A stretch of 64,000 nt of DNA from Thauera sp. K11 (GTDB lineage Bacteria; Pseudomonadota; Gammaproteobacteria; Burkholderiales; Rhodocyclaceae). The DNA is taken from NCBI RefSeq assembly GCF_002354895.1, contig NZ_CP023439.1:5022001-5086000 (forward strand). Reading direction: 5' to 3'. The notes under the pieces are model-generated. The model was given only the letters and a program-made list of their open reading frames with translations, searched no databases and had not been told where the DNA came from. Both the position numbers and the translations under genes were made by a program. Positions 17,150-26,122 of the stretch are shown here, piece after piece (position 1 is the stretch's first letter; every line of letters starts with the position of its first letter).

Positions 17150-17974
17150 GTGCTGAACGTGTTCGGGAATTTGCGCGCCGCGTTGTCGGGTGATCTGGTC
17201 GTTCGCTATTCGCGATCGGAAGAAACGAAATCCAACTGGGGCGATGCACTGAACGCCTACTTGCTGCCGAAATTGTCGGGGCGCGGCGTCGTTCATTTCC
17301 GCAGCGTCGCCAACATCGGCTTCCCGCGCGTCTATAGCGCGATCGGCAGCGTCCTCGACGGCAGCTCGACGCGCAACCTTCATGTGTGGGGCTCGGGTTT
17401 CAAGGCTGCCACGTCCCGGATGCGTACCTTGCCGGCACGGGTGTACGCGGTCCGCGGGCCGCGGACGCGGGAGAAGCTGGAGTCCTTCGGTGTCAAGGTC
17501 CCGGCGGTCTATGGCGATCCGGCGCTCCTGGTGGACCGCTTCATCCCGCCTGCTTCGGGCAAGCGCTATCGGCTCGGCCTCATTCCCCATTACGTGGACA
17601 GGCTCGCGCCGGTGGTGCAAAGGCTGGCGTCGGATGAAGTGCTCGTCATCGACGTGAATGCGGGGATCGAGGCGTTCGTCCGCCAGCTCACCTCGTGCGA
17701 GGCGATCGCTTCCAGCTCCCTGCACGGCCTGATCGCGGCCGACTGCTACCGGGTCCCGTCCGTCTGGCTGAAGATTTCGGACCAGGTCGTGGGCGGCGAC
17801 TTCAAGTTCGGCGACTACTTCGCGGGCGTGGGGATCGACAAGACCGCGCTGCTGCTCGATGAGGCGACCCGCGTCGACACGCTCTGCTCCCGCGCCGAAT
17901 ATCAGGAGTTGCGATTCGAGGCCGGACGCCTGCTCGATGCCTGCCCTTTTCCAGGCGCCGGCCTTTCCGGCTGA
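17150..17974 (+). CDS. Polysaccharide pyruvyl transferase family protein
   Basis: A 274-residue member of the PS_pyruv_trans family, which adds pyruvate ketals from phosphoenolpyruvate to sugars. Family marks are SNWGDALNAYL (about 23-33), AVRGPRTREKL, VYGDPALLV and ASSSLHGLIAADCYRVPS, where the Ser-Leu-His-Gly segment is a known conserved block. The GTG start at 17150 has a GAGGAGAG ribosome binding site. Related proteins sometimes have other glycan-modifying activities, so pyruvylation itself is an inference. Last gene of the plus-strand glycan operon, convergent with msbA. Confidence 0.82.
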   Translation: MLNVFGNLRAALSGDLVVRYSRSEETKSNWGDALNAYLLPKLSGRGVVHFRSVANIGFPRVYSAIGSVLDGSSTRNLHVWGSGFKAATSRMRTLPARVYAVRGPRTREKLESFGVKVPAVYGDPALLVDRFIPPASGKRYRLGLIPHYVDRLAPVVQRLASDEVLVIDVNAGIEAFVRQLTSCEAIASSSLHGLIAADCYRVPSVWLKISDQVVGGDFKFGDYFAGVGIDKTALLLDEATRVDTLCSRAEYQELRFEAGRLLDACPFPGAGLSG

Positions 17975-18021
17975 CCCGCCTTGCCGCGCCGGCGCAGTCC
18001 GGGCCGTCGGCGGCTACGCCC

Positions 18022-19782
18022 TCAAGGCTCCGTCTTCCCGGCGGCATCCACAGCGATCTCGCTGCCGCTCGCCAGCAGCCGCGCGTAGGTGCCGTCCGCC
18101 GCGGCCAGTTCCGCATGCGTGCCGATCTCGACGATGCGCCCGCGCTCCATGACGACGATGCGGTCGGCGTCGCGGATCGTCGACAGGCGGTGGGCGACGA
18201 CGATCACCGTGCGGTTCTCCCGCAGCGTGTCGAGCGCGTCCTTCACCGCGCGCTCGGATTCGTTGTCGAGCGCCGAGGTGGCCTCGTCCAGCAGCAGGAT
18301 GGGAGCGTCCTTGAGAAAGGCGCGGGCGATCGCGATGCGCTGGCGCTGGCCGCCGGAAAGCTGGCTGCCGTTGGGGCCGACGCGGGTCTGCAGGCCCTCG
18401 GGCAGCTTGTCGATGAACTCCCAGGCGTGCGCGGCGCGGGCGGCGCGTTCGATGTCGGCCGGCGGCACGTCGGGCCGGCCGTAGGCGATGTTGGCCGCCA
18501 GGGAGTCGTCGAACAGCACCACCTGCTGGCCGACCCAGCCGATCTGGCCGCGCAGCCAGCCCAGCGGCAGCGCCGCGAGGGGTTCGCCGTCGAGCAGGAT
18601 GCGCCCTTGCGTGGGCTCGAAGAAGCGGGTGATGAGATTCACCAGCGTGGTCTTGCCGCTGCCCGAGGCGCCCACCAGCGCCACCGTCTCGCCCGGACGG
18701 ATCACCAGGTCGAAGCCGTCGAGCGCCCTGCCGTCCTGGCCCGGATAGCTGAACGCAAGCGCTTCGAAGCGCAGTTCGCCGCGCGCCGGCGGCCGCTCGG
18801 CGGATGCGGTGTCGGGCTCGGGCGCGGTGTCGAGCAGTTCGAAGATGCTCTGCGCGCCGGCCAGCCCGCGCTGGATCACCGAGTTGATGTTGGTGAGGCG
18901 GCGGATGGGCTCGAACAGCATCGACATCGCGGTGACGAAGGACACGAACTCGCCCGGCGTCAGCTTGTCCTGCGCCGACAGCGCCGAGGCCGTCCAGATC
19001 ACCGCCGACACCGCCGCCGCGGCGAGGATCTGCACCAGTGGCACGTTGGCCGCCGACACGCGCACGGTGCGCATCGTCTGCTGCCGCAGGCGCTCGGAGA
19101 TGGCCGCGAAATTGCGGTCTTCATGCGCGTGCCCGCCGAACAGCTTGATCTCGCGGATGCCGGCGAGCGATTCCTCCACCGCGCCCGTCATGCGCCCGGT
19201 GGTCTCCTGCATCGCGCGGTTGGAGCCGCGCAGCTTGCGGCCGGCGGCCTTGATCAGCCAGGCCACCGCCGGCGCGATGGCGAGGATCAGCAACGTGAGC
19301 TGCCAGGCCGTCCACACCAGGTAGGCGGTGAGGCCGACGATGACCAGCGAATCGCGGATGACGATGATCCACGCATTGGACAGCGCCGAGCCGACCTGCG
19401 GGATGTCGTACAGGATGCGCGACAGCATGCGCCCGCCGGCCTCGGTCTGGTGCACCGACATCGGCAGGTGCATCTGGTGGCGGAACACCTGCTGGCGCAG
19501 GTCGGTGATGGCCTTGTTCGCGATCCACTGGCTGGACACGCTGGAAACGTATTCCGCGATGCCCTTGCCGAGGAAGGCCAGCATCAGGAACAGCGGCACC
19601 TGCCACTGCGCGGTGGCGCTCTTGCCGATGAGGCTCTCGTCCACCAGCGGCTTCAGCAGCGCCGGCAGCACCGGCTCCAGCGACGCGGCCGCGATCATCG
19701 CCAGCAAAGACAGCGCGACGACCTTGCGGTAGGGCTTGAGCGAGCCGAGCAGGCGGCGGTAGAGCAGGAGGGAGGCTTTCAT
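18022..19782 (-). CDS. msbA: MsbA lipid A/lipid-linked glycan ABC exporter (fused permease-ATPase)
   Basis: A 586-residue half transporter that flips lipid A-core from the inner to the outer leaflet of the inner membrane. Six membrane segments lie in about residues 20-300. The ATPase domain has Walker A GASGSGKTT, the signature LSGGQRQR, and Walker B ILLLDEATSALD followed by the H-loop VAHRLST. The length matches MsbA (about 580). Its ATG overlaps the stop of the preceding phosphatase gene by four bases, linking it to the heptose and membrane glycosyltransferase genes. Confidence 0.92.
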   Translation of the reverse strand: MKASLLLYRRLLGSLKPYRKVVALSLLAMIAAASLEPVLPALLKPLVDESLIGKSATAQWQVPLFLMLAFLGKGIAEYVSSVSSQWIANKAITDLRQQVFRHQMHLPMSVHQTEAGGRMLSRILYDIPQVGSALSNAWIIVIRDSLVIVGLTAYLVWTAWQLTLLILAIAPAVAWLIKAAGRKLRGSNRAMQETTGRMTGAVEESLAGIREIKLFGGHAHEDRNFAAISERLRQQTMRTVRVSAANVPLVQILAAAAVSAVIWTASALSAQDKLTPGEFVSFVTAMSMLFEPIRRLTNINSVIQRGLAGAQSIFELLDTAPEPDTASAERPPARGELRFEALAFSYPGQDGRALDGFDLVIRPGETVALVGASGSGKTTLVNLITRFFEPTQGRILLDGEPLAALPLGWLRGQIGWVGQQVVLFDDSLAANIAYGRPDVPPADIERAARAAHAWEFIDKLPEGLQTRVGPNGSQLSGGQRQRIAIARAFLKDAPILLLDEATSALDNESERAVKDALDTLRENRTVIVVAHRLSTIRDADRIVVMERGRIVEIGTHAELAAADGTYARLLASGSEIAVDAAGKTEP

Positions 19783-20444
19783 TCCCGGTGCAGCACCTTG
19801 TCGACGAGCAGGCTGGACCAGCCGTCCGCGCGGAACTGCGTCTTCAGCGCGCGCTCGTCATAGACGGTGTCGACCCATTCCATGAAGCCGATCGGCGTCT
19901 GCCGCGCATGGGCGAGGTAGCTGGCGAGGAAGAAGTCCTGCACGCCGGTGCGCGCGCGCTTGAAGTGGCCGTACTTCCAGTGCAGCTCCGCCATCGCGTC
20001 CTCCACCGGGTGGCCCAGGTGAAGGATGCGGTACAGCGCCGCCGCCATGCCGGCGCGGTCGGCGCCCGACTTGCAGTGCATCAGCGCGGGATACCCGATG
20101 CGCTCGAACGTGTCCTTCAGCGCGTGGATGCGCGCGCGGCTGGGCGGCGCGCGCGAGAACAGCGTGAGGTCGACGAGTTCGATGCCCAGTTCGGCGCACG
20201 CTTCCCGCTCCAGCGGGTAGGAGCCGTAGGGGCTCTCGCCGCGCAGGTTGAGGATGGTCTTCAGCCCGTAGCGCCGGTGATAGCGGCGGATCTGCGCCGG
20301 GCTGGGCTGGCTGGAGCGGTACATGCCGCCGCCCAGGTGGTAGAAGTTGTTGTAGATCGAGCGCACGAGGCCGTGGTCGACCAGGTGCATGTTGAGCCAG
20401 GCTTTCAGGCGGCCGCGGCAGCTCTCCAGGGCGTGCGGCTTCAT
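19779..20444 (-). CDS. Dual-specificity/tyrosine phosphatase-like protein (CX5R)
   Basis: A 221-residue cysteine phosphatase. The P-loop is HCKSGADRAG with nucleophile Cys124 and Arg130, and the MYRSSQPSPAQI and LNLRGE segments match the small DSP/PTP group found in bacteria. No signal peptide. The start ATG at 20444 overlaps the stop of the heptose kinase gene by four bases, and the stop overlaps msbA, so it is probably an LPS-related phosphatase rather than a general protein phosphatase. Its substrate is not known. Confidence 0.8.
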   Translation of the reverse strand: MKPHALESCRGRLKAWLNMHLVDHGLVRSIYNNFYHLGGGMYRSSQPSPAQIRRYHRRYGLKTILNLRGESPYGSYPLEREACAELGIELVDLTLFSRAPPSRARIHALKDTFERIGYPALMHCKSGADRAGMAAALYRILHLGHPVEDAMAELHWKYGHFKRARTGVQDFFLASYLAHARQTPIGFMEWVDTVYDERALKTQFRADGWSSLLVDKVLHRE

Positions 20445-21796
20445 GCCCGGCCTGCCCCGCCACGGGCGGCCGGAATGGCGTGTACCGCGGCCAGCCGCGC
20501 AAGCGTGGCTTCGGCGATGCCGGCGGGCTGGCCGGCGCGGCAGGCGAAGGCATCGGGGGAAACCGCGTCGACCAGGGCGTCGATGTCCGCCGCCGCTGCC
20601 GGCACCACCCAGTCCACCGCGCGCAGCGCGGCCAGCAGCGGGATCTGCGCATGCGGCGCGCCGCCGTCGGCCGACGGTGCGATCACCAGCAGACGGTCGC
20701 CGAGCGTGCGCGCGGCGGCGAGGAAGGCCAGCGCCGCGGCGTCCATGCCGCCGGGGGCGAGGGCGGCAACCACCGTTTCGCCGGCGGCCCGCGCGCGCTC
20801 GCACACGGCCGCGATCGCGTCCGCGGCGACCATCCCCTGCTGCAGCGGCGCGTGGCGCTCCATCTCGGCGCGCAACTCGTCCACCGTGGCGGTGGCCGTG
20901 CCCAGCTTGCCGACGACGATGCCCGCGGCCAGGTTGGCCAGCACGGTGGCGTCGGCCAGCGACAGGCCGGCGGCGATGCCGCAGCCGAGTGCGGCCGATA
21001 CCGTGTCGCCGGCGCCGGTGACGTCGAACACCTCACGTGCGCGCGTCGGCAACTGGAAAGGTGCCGCGCCGCGCCGCAGCAGCGTCATGCCGCGCTCGCC
21101 GCGGGTGACCAGCAGGGCTTCGAGTTCCAGCCCGGCGCGCAGGGCCTCGCCGCGCGCGATCAGCGTGGCGTCGTCCGCGCAGGGGCCGACGACGGCCTCG
21201 AACTCGGCGAGATTGGGCTTCACGACGGTGGCGCCGCGGTAGCGGTCGAAGTCCGCGCCCTTGGGGTCGACCACCACCGGCACCCCCTGCGCGCGGGCCA
21301 GGGATATCAGCGCCTGCACGTCCGCGAGCGTGCCCTTGGCGTAGTCGGACAGGATCAGCACGTCGGCGTCGGCGACCAGTTCGCCGACGGCGGCTTCCAT
21401 CAGCCCGGCATGCTGCGCCGCGAAAGTCTGCTCGAAATCGAGGCGGATCAGTTGCTGGTGGCGGCTGATCACGCGCAGCTTGGTGATGGTCGGCGCATCC
21501 GACACCGCCTGCAGGCGGCAGCGCACGCCCCGTGCCTGCAGCCGCGCCGCCAGCAGGCGGCCGGCCTCGTCCTCGCCGACCAGCCCGGCCACGGCGGTCC
21601 GCGCACCCAGCGCGATGGCGTTCAGCGCCACGTTGCCCGCGCCGCCGGCGCGTACCTCGTCCTCGCCCACGCGCACCACCGGTACCGGGGCCTCGGGCGA
21701 GATGCGCGAGGTGGCGCCGTGCCAGTAGCGGTCGAGCATGACGTCGCCGGCGACGAGCACGCGGCTGCCGGAGAAATCCGGGAGGGGAAGCAGCAT
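20441..21796 (-). CDS. hldE: HldE-like heptose 7-phosphate kinase with degenerate nucleotidyltransferase domain
   Basis: A 451-residue protein with the two-domain outline of HldE. Residues 1-315 are an intact PfkB-type kinase: AGDVMLDRYW (16-25), GGAGNVALN (51-59) and the catalytic DVTGAGDT (258-265), so D-glycero-beta-D-manno-heptose 7-phosphate kinase activity is expected. Residues 340-451 align with the adenylyltransferase half of HldE (ARTLGDRLLVIAPSA, ALRAVDWVV are recognisable), but the nucleotide-binding GCFDxxHxGH motif is replaced by APGGMDAAAL and the later TTN tail is gone. That half is therefore probably inactive, and a separate HldC would be needed. The start is taken as the ATG at 21796; an earlier ATG at 21868 is possible. 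Confidence 0.85.
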   Translation of the reverse strand: MLLPLPDFSGSRVLVAGDVMLDRYWHGATSRISPEAPVPVVRVGEDEVRAGGAGNVALNAIALGARTAVAGLVGEDEAGRLLAARLQARGVRCRLQAVSDAPTITKLRVISRHQQLIRLDFEQTFAAQHAGLMEAAVGELVADADVLILSDYAKGTLADVQALISLARAQGVPVVVDPKGADFDRYRGATVVKPNLAEFEAVVGPCADDATLIARGEALRAGLELEALLVTRGERGMTLLRRGAAPFQLPTRAREVFDVTGAGDTVSAALGCGIAAGLSLADATVLANLAAGIVVGKLGTATATVDELRAEMERHAPLQQGMVAADAIAAVCERARAAGETVVAALAPGGMDAAALAFLAAARTLGDRLLVIAPSADGGAPHAQIPLLAALRAVDWVVPAAAADIDALVDAVSPDAFACRAGQPAGIAEATLARLAAVHAIPAARGGAGRA

Positions 21797-21884
21797 GGAG
21801 GCGGAAGAGGGCCGTGTCGGAAAAACCGGCGGATTATCCCATGGATCGGCGCCGCGCCGGCCCGGCACGCCCGCGCGGGGCGGC

Positions 21885-23408
21885 TCAGTAGCCGTGGAAG
21901 TCGCGCATCAGCCACACCGTCGCGCGGCGGTGCAGCTTCGGATAGACGGCGACATCCACCTCGCCCAGCCGGTCGGCGGAGCCGAAGCGCGCGGCGATCG
22001 CGCCGGCGTCGGCGCGGTCGGTCACGAACAGGAAGCGCCTGCCGGTCTGCGGCGTCAGCGGCGCGGTGAGGCCGTAGTGGTCGGTGACGTGCGCCTGCGG
22101 CTGCCAGCGCGCGTAACGTGCGGGGCGCAGGTGCCAGATCAGTTGCGCCAGCAGTTCGCGGTCGTCCGACAGCAGCACCGGATCGGGGTCGTCCGGCGAC
22201 TGCTGCGCCAGGTAGGGCCGCACCGCCTCCGAGAACGCCTGCCAGCCGCGGGCGCGCTTGTAGGGGTCGTTGCGTGCGGTGAGTTCCTTGCCGGCGGCGC
22301 GCAGCAGGTCGGGCCAGTGATAGGCGAGCGGGGCCAGCAGCAGGTTCAGCACCACCGCCGCGACCGCCAGCCGCCATCTGCCGCGGCCGCCCTGCGCGAG
22401 AAAGGCCGGCACCAGTATGCAGCCGCCGACGAAGATGGGTGCCGCCCAGTTGCCGTTGGCGCGCCCGGTCAGCGCCTGCACGCCGACCACGACCAGCAGC
22501 GGCAGCACGAGCATCAGCAGGAAGCGCAAGCGCGTGTCGGCCCACAGCCGGCGCAGGTGCAGCAGCGCCCAGGCCAGGGCGATCGCCAGCAGCGGCCCGA
22601 ACGACATCCACTGCGCGCCGAGGAATTCGAAGAACTCGCCGGGTTTCCAGCCGCGGTCGGCGGCGGCGGTGCCGCCGATGCGGGTGATCTCGGCCGTGTG
22701 CTGGAAGGTCGGAAAGCCGTGCTGCCAGTTCCACCACACGTTGGGCGCGAACACCGCGCAGGCCGCCGCCAGCGCCAGCCAGGGGCCGGGGCGCAGGAGC
22801 TGGCGCCAGCCGCCCGGATGCGCGAGCAGGGCGAGGAAGGCCGAGCCGACGAAGGCCGCCATCGTGTATTTCGACATCATGCCCAGCCCGGCCACGACGC
22901 CGACCGCCAGCCAGCCGGCGGACGAACCGCTCTGCAGCACGCGCCACAGCAGCAGCATGCCCAGCGCCCAGAAGAACAGCAGCGGCGCATCGGTGCTGAC
23001 GAAGAGCCCCAGCGCCGACACGATGGGCATGGTGAGGAAGGCGAGCCCGGCCCAGAAGCCGATGCGCGCATCGAACAGCCGCCGGCCGAGCTGCTGGACG
23101 AGCAGCGCGGTGGCCGGGTACAGGATCAGCGACGGCGCCTTGAGCGCCAGCAGGCCGTCGCCGAACAGCGCCTGGCACAGCGCGATCAGCCCGGCGATCA
23201 GCGGCGGCTTGGAGTAGTAGCCCCAGTCCAGCGCCTGCGCCCAGCCCCAGTAGTACGCCTCGTCGACATAGGGGTCGATGTCCAGGTGCAGGATCACCCA
23301 TGCGCGGTAGGCGGTGAAGGCGAGCGCCAGCACCGGCAGCAGCCAGGCGGGAACGGAGGCGGACGAACGATGGCCGGCCGGGCGGAATGCGTCGGGGAGA
23401 GGCGTCAT
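21885..23408 (-). CDS. ArnT-like GT-C glycosyltransferase (PMT_2 family)
   Basis: A 507-residue polytopic membrane protein. The first periplasmic loop carries DPYVDEAYYWGWA (about 44-56), the acidic motif of PMT/ArnT enzymes that use polyprenyl-phosphate sugars, then a KPPL segment. About ten further hydrophobic helices follow, and the last 130 residues are soluble. It probably decorates lipid A, core or another envelope glycan on the periplasmic side. First gene of the operon that ends with msbA; no downstream arnBCAD genes are present in the window, so aminoarabinose is not implied. Confidence 0.85.
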   Translation of the reverse strand: MTPLPDAFRPAGHRSSASVPAWLLPVLALAFTAYRAWVILHLDIDPYVDEAYYWGWAQALDWGYYSKPPLIAGLIALCQALFGDGLLALKAPSLILYPATALLVQQLGRRLFDARIGFWAGLAFLTMPIVSALGLFVSTDAPLLFFWALGMLLLWRVLQSGSSAGWLAVGVVAGLGMMSKYTMAAFVGSAFLALLAHPGGWRQLLRPGPWLALAAACAVFAPNVWWNWQHGFPTFQHTAEITRIGGTAAADRGWKPGEFFEFLGAQWMSFGPLLAIALAWALLHLRRLWADTRLRFLLMLVLPLLVVVGVQALTGRANGNWAAPIFVGGCILVPAFLAQGGRGRWRLAVAAVVLNLLLAPLAYHWPDLLRAAGKELTARNDPYKRARGWQAFSEAVRPYLAQQSPDDPDPVLLSDDRELLAQLIWHLRPARYARWQPQAHVTDHYGLTAPLTPQTGRRFLFVTDRADAGAIAARFGSADRLGEVDVAVYPKLHRRATVWLMRDFHGY

Positions 23409-23469
23409 GCGCGGCAGTTTAGCGGATCGGCACCGCCGTTCGCGGGCCGCATCGGAGGGCGCGTGCCGT

Positions 23470-24021
23470 TCAGCGGTTGAACCACCTCAGCACCACGCCC
23501 CAGCTTTCGACGTCGATGCGGGTCGTGTGGCCGCAGGCGAAGTCCAGCCCGAGCCAGCGTTCGGCGGGCAGCCCCAGCAGGTGGCCGGCGATGGTGCGCA
23601 GCGGGCCGCCGTGGGCGATCACCACCACCGGCCGTTCCGGCCGCTCGAGGACCACGCCGTTGAGCCAGGCCAGGACGCGGGCCGCCATTTCGCGCGCCGA
23701 TTCGCCGCCGGGGGCGCGAAAGCCGAGCGGGTCGGCCGCCCATTCGTCGATCGCGCTGCCGATCTCGTCGAACAGCCGGCCTTCCCAGGCGCCGAAGTGG
23801 ATTTCCTTCAGGCGGTCGTCCAGCCGCGGCGTGCCGAGCGCTTCGGCCAGCAGGCGCGCGCGCGCCAGCGGGCTGGCGTGCAGCTCGAACTGTGCCGGCA
23901 GCAGCGGGCGCAGCCGCGCCGCGCACGCCTCGGGCGGTTCGGCCAGTCCCACGTCGCGCTGCCCGTAGCACACGCCGTGGGCCACGTCCGGTGGCGGGTG
24001 GCGGATCAGGTGTAGTTCCAT
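23470..24021 (-). CDS. cobC: Histidine phosphatase, probable alpha-ribazole phosphatase CobC
   Basis: A 183-residue phosphoglycerate-mutase-like phosphatase. The catalytic opening is LHLIRHPPP (phosphohistidine at His8), with SPLARAR, a second-histidine block IAHGGPLR and the EIHFGAWEG segment that is common in CobC. It would dephosphorylate alpha-ribazole 5'-phosphate (or adenosylcobalamin 5'-phosphate) in nucleotide loop assembly. It overlaps cobS by 16 nt on the same strand, which supports this role over a general phosphatase. Confidence 0.88.
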   Translation of the reverse strand: MELHLIRHPPPDVAHGVCYGQRDVGLAEPPEACAARLRPLLPAQFELHASPLARARLLAEALGTPRLDDRLKEIHFGAWEGRLFDEIGSAIDEWAADPLGFRAPGGESAREMAARVLAWLNGVVLERPERPVVVIAHGGPLRTIAGHLLGLPAERWLGLDFACGHTTRIDVESWGVVLRWFNR

Positions 24022-24776
24022 GCGGCCAGGATACCAAGGTAGCAGGCCAGTTCCGCCGCCTGCTGCGCGGCACCGAGCAGGTCGCCGGTGCAGCCGCCGA
24101 GGCGGCGCAGGAACAGGCGCGCCGACCACGCGGCGGCCAGCACGGCGGCGAGCGCGGCGCCCAGCGCCTCGGCGGGCGCCAGCAGCGCCAGCGGCAGCAG
24201 GCCGCACGAGGCCGCGATCGCCAGTTCGGGGGCGCTCAGGCGGCGGGCGAGCGGCCTGGCCTTGGCGGTGTCGTCCTCGCGCACGTAGGGCAGCAGGTGG
24301 AGCAGGGCGGTCGAGGCCAGGCGCGACAGCGGATGGGCGACGAGCAGGGCGAGCGCCGCGTCGGCCTCGTCGCCGGCGCCCAGCTCGAACAGCGCCGCCG
24401 CCTTCGCCATCAGCATCAGCACGATGCCGATCGCGCCGTAGCTGCCGATGCGCGAGTCCTTCATGATGGCCAGCATCTGCGCCTTGTCGCGGCCGCCGCC
24501 CAGGCCGTCGCAGGCGTCGGCCCAGCCGTCCTCGTGGAGGGCGCCGGTGGCGCGTATCGTCACCGCCATCGACAGGATCACCGCCGGCATGGGCGGCAGC
24601 ACCAGCACGCAGGCCAGGTAGGCGGCCGCGCCGATCGCGCCCACCACCCAGCCCACCAGCGGGAAGTAGCGCGCCGCGTGGTTGAGCCGCTCGGCCGACC
24701 ACGGCACCCAGGCCGGCACCGGCAGGCGGGTGAAGAAGCCGAGTGCGGTGAAGAAGAGTTCCAACTGATAGCGCAT
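24006..24776 (-). CDS. cobS: Adenosylcobinamide-GDP ribazoletransferase (cobalamin synthase) CobS
   Basis: A 256-residue integral membrane enzyme that joins alpha-ribazole to adenosylcobinamide-GDP. Marks are FFTRLPVP at the N-terminus, [19 protein letters not shown] (about 93-111, the conserved metal-binding acidic cluster) and [10 protein letters not shown]. About five hydrophobic helices follow. Located between cobT and cobC on the minus strand, overlapping cobC. Confidence 0.95.
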   Translation of the reverse strand: MRYQLELFFTALGFFTRLPVPAWVPWSAERLNHAARYFPLVGWVVGAIGAAAYLACVLVLPPMPAVILSMAVTIRATGALHEDGWADACDGLGGGRDKAQMLAIMKDSRIGSYGAIGIVLMLMAKAAALFELGAGDEADAALALLVAHPLSRLASTALLHLLPYVREDDTAKARPLARRLSAPELAIAASCGLLPLALLAPAEALGAALAAVLAAAWSARLFLRRLGGCTGDLLGAAQQAAELACYLGILAAWNYT

Positions 24777-24856
24777 CGGGTCTGGTCCTGGCGCGATCGG
24801 CTCGCCTGCGCGGCCATGCTGCGCACGGAGCGTGCGCATCGGAAAGGGCGGGCGGC

Positions 24857-25903
24857 TCAGCGCCTTCCGCTGACGCCGGCCGACTCGAAGCTCGCCATCC
24901 CGGCGAGGAAGTTGACCGCCGCCTGCACCAGCGGGAAGGCCAGCGCCGCGCCGGTGCCTTCGCCCAGGTGCAGGTCGAGTTCCATCAGCGGCTCGACGCC
25001 GAGATGGGCGAGCTGCACGCGGTGGCCGGGCTCCTGCGAGCGGTGGGCGAACACGCAGTAGGGCAGGATCGCCGGTGCGAGCGCGTGCGCGGCGAGCAGC
25101 GCGGACGTGACGATGAAGCCGTCGATCAGCAGCAGCATGCGCCTTTCGGCGGCGCCCAGCATCGCGCCGGCCATCATCGCGATCTCGAAGCCGCCGTATT
25201 CGGCCAGCGCCGCGAGCGGATCGGACGGGCGGCCGCCGCGGGCCAGCGCCCGTTCGAGCAGGGCGCGCTTGCGGGCCAGGCCGGCGTCGTCCAGCCCGGT
25301 GCCGCGGCCGGTGACGGTGGCGAGCCCGGCGCCGCCGGCCTCGCCGACCAGGCAGTGCGTCAGCAGCGAGGCCGCGGCGGTGTTGCCGATGCCCATTTCG
25401 CCGAAGCCCACGCAGTTGCAGCCGTTGGCCGCCAGCGCGTGGGCGATGCCGCGTCCGCGTTCGAGTGCGGCGTCGCGCTGTTGCGCGCTCATGGCCGGCT
25501 GTTCGAGGTAGTTCGCGGTGCCGGGGGCGATCTTGGCGTCCACCAGCCCGGCCCGCCGGCCGAAGTCGTGCGCCACGCCCGCATCCACCACCGTCAGCCC
25601 CAGCTCCATCTGGCGGCTGAAGACGTTGATCGCCGCGCCGCCGGCGAGGAAGTTTTCCACCATCTGCCAGGTGACGTCCTGCGGAAAGGCCGACACGCCT
25701 GCGTGCGCCGCGCCGTGGTCGCCGGCGAAGACGACGATGTGCGGCTGGCGCAGTTCCGGGGCCAGCGTGTGCTGCGCCAGGCCGATCTGCAGCGCGAGCG
25801 TCTCCAGCCGGCCGAGCGCGCCGGGCGGCTTGGTCTTGGCGTCGATGCGCTGCTGCAATGCGGCGGCGAGGTCGTGGGCCGGGGCGGGAATGTCGATCTG
25901 CAT
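24857..25903 (-). CDS. cobT: Nicotinate-nucleotide-dimethylbenzimidazole phosphoribosyltransferase CobT
   Basis: A 348-residue enzyme that activates the lower ligand base of B12 as alpha-ribazole phosphate. Recognisable blocks are [12 protein letters not shown] near residue 25, [17 protein letters not shown] (about 59-75), [12 protein letters not shown], and the C-terminal [22 protein letters not shown], whose Glu in LGEGTG is the catalytic base. The ATG at 25903 has a CGGAGGAC ribosome binding site. First gene of a cobT-cobS-cobC minus-strand operon. Confidence 0.96.
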   Translation of the reverse strand: MQIDIPAPAHDLAAALQQRIDAKTKPPGALGRLETLALQIGLAQHTLAPELRQPHIVVFAGDHGAAHAGVSAFPQDVTWQMVENFLAGGAAINVFSRQMELGLTVVDAGVAHDFGRRAGLVDAKIAPGTANYLEQPAMSAQQRDAALERGRGIAHALAANGCNCVGFGEMGIGNTAAASLLTHCLVGEAGGAGLATVTGRGTGLDDAGLARKRALLERALARGGRPSDPLAALAEYGGFEIAMMAGAMLGAAERRMLLLIDGFIVTSALLAAHALAPAILPYCVFAHRSQEPGHRVQLAHLGVEPLMELDLHLGEGTGAALAFPLVQAAVNFLAGMASFESAGVSGRR

Positions 25904-26122
25904 GATGGTGCCGTCCTCCGAATGAATGCCGCGGCGGGCCGCGTGGGCGGGGGCGAAAGGTAGCAGATCGCAGGGGCCGCGGCATCCCCGTTGCCGGGCA
26001 TTGCATTGCAGCATAATGCCTTGGAGTCGTTTGTCATCGCATATATCATCCCCGCCGCCGGTGTCCGTGACGCCCGCCGCCGGTGCGTCGCGATTCGAGC
26101 CACATGCCTTGGGAGAACGGAA

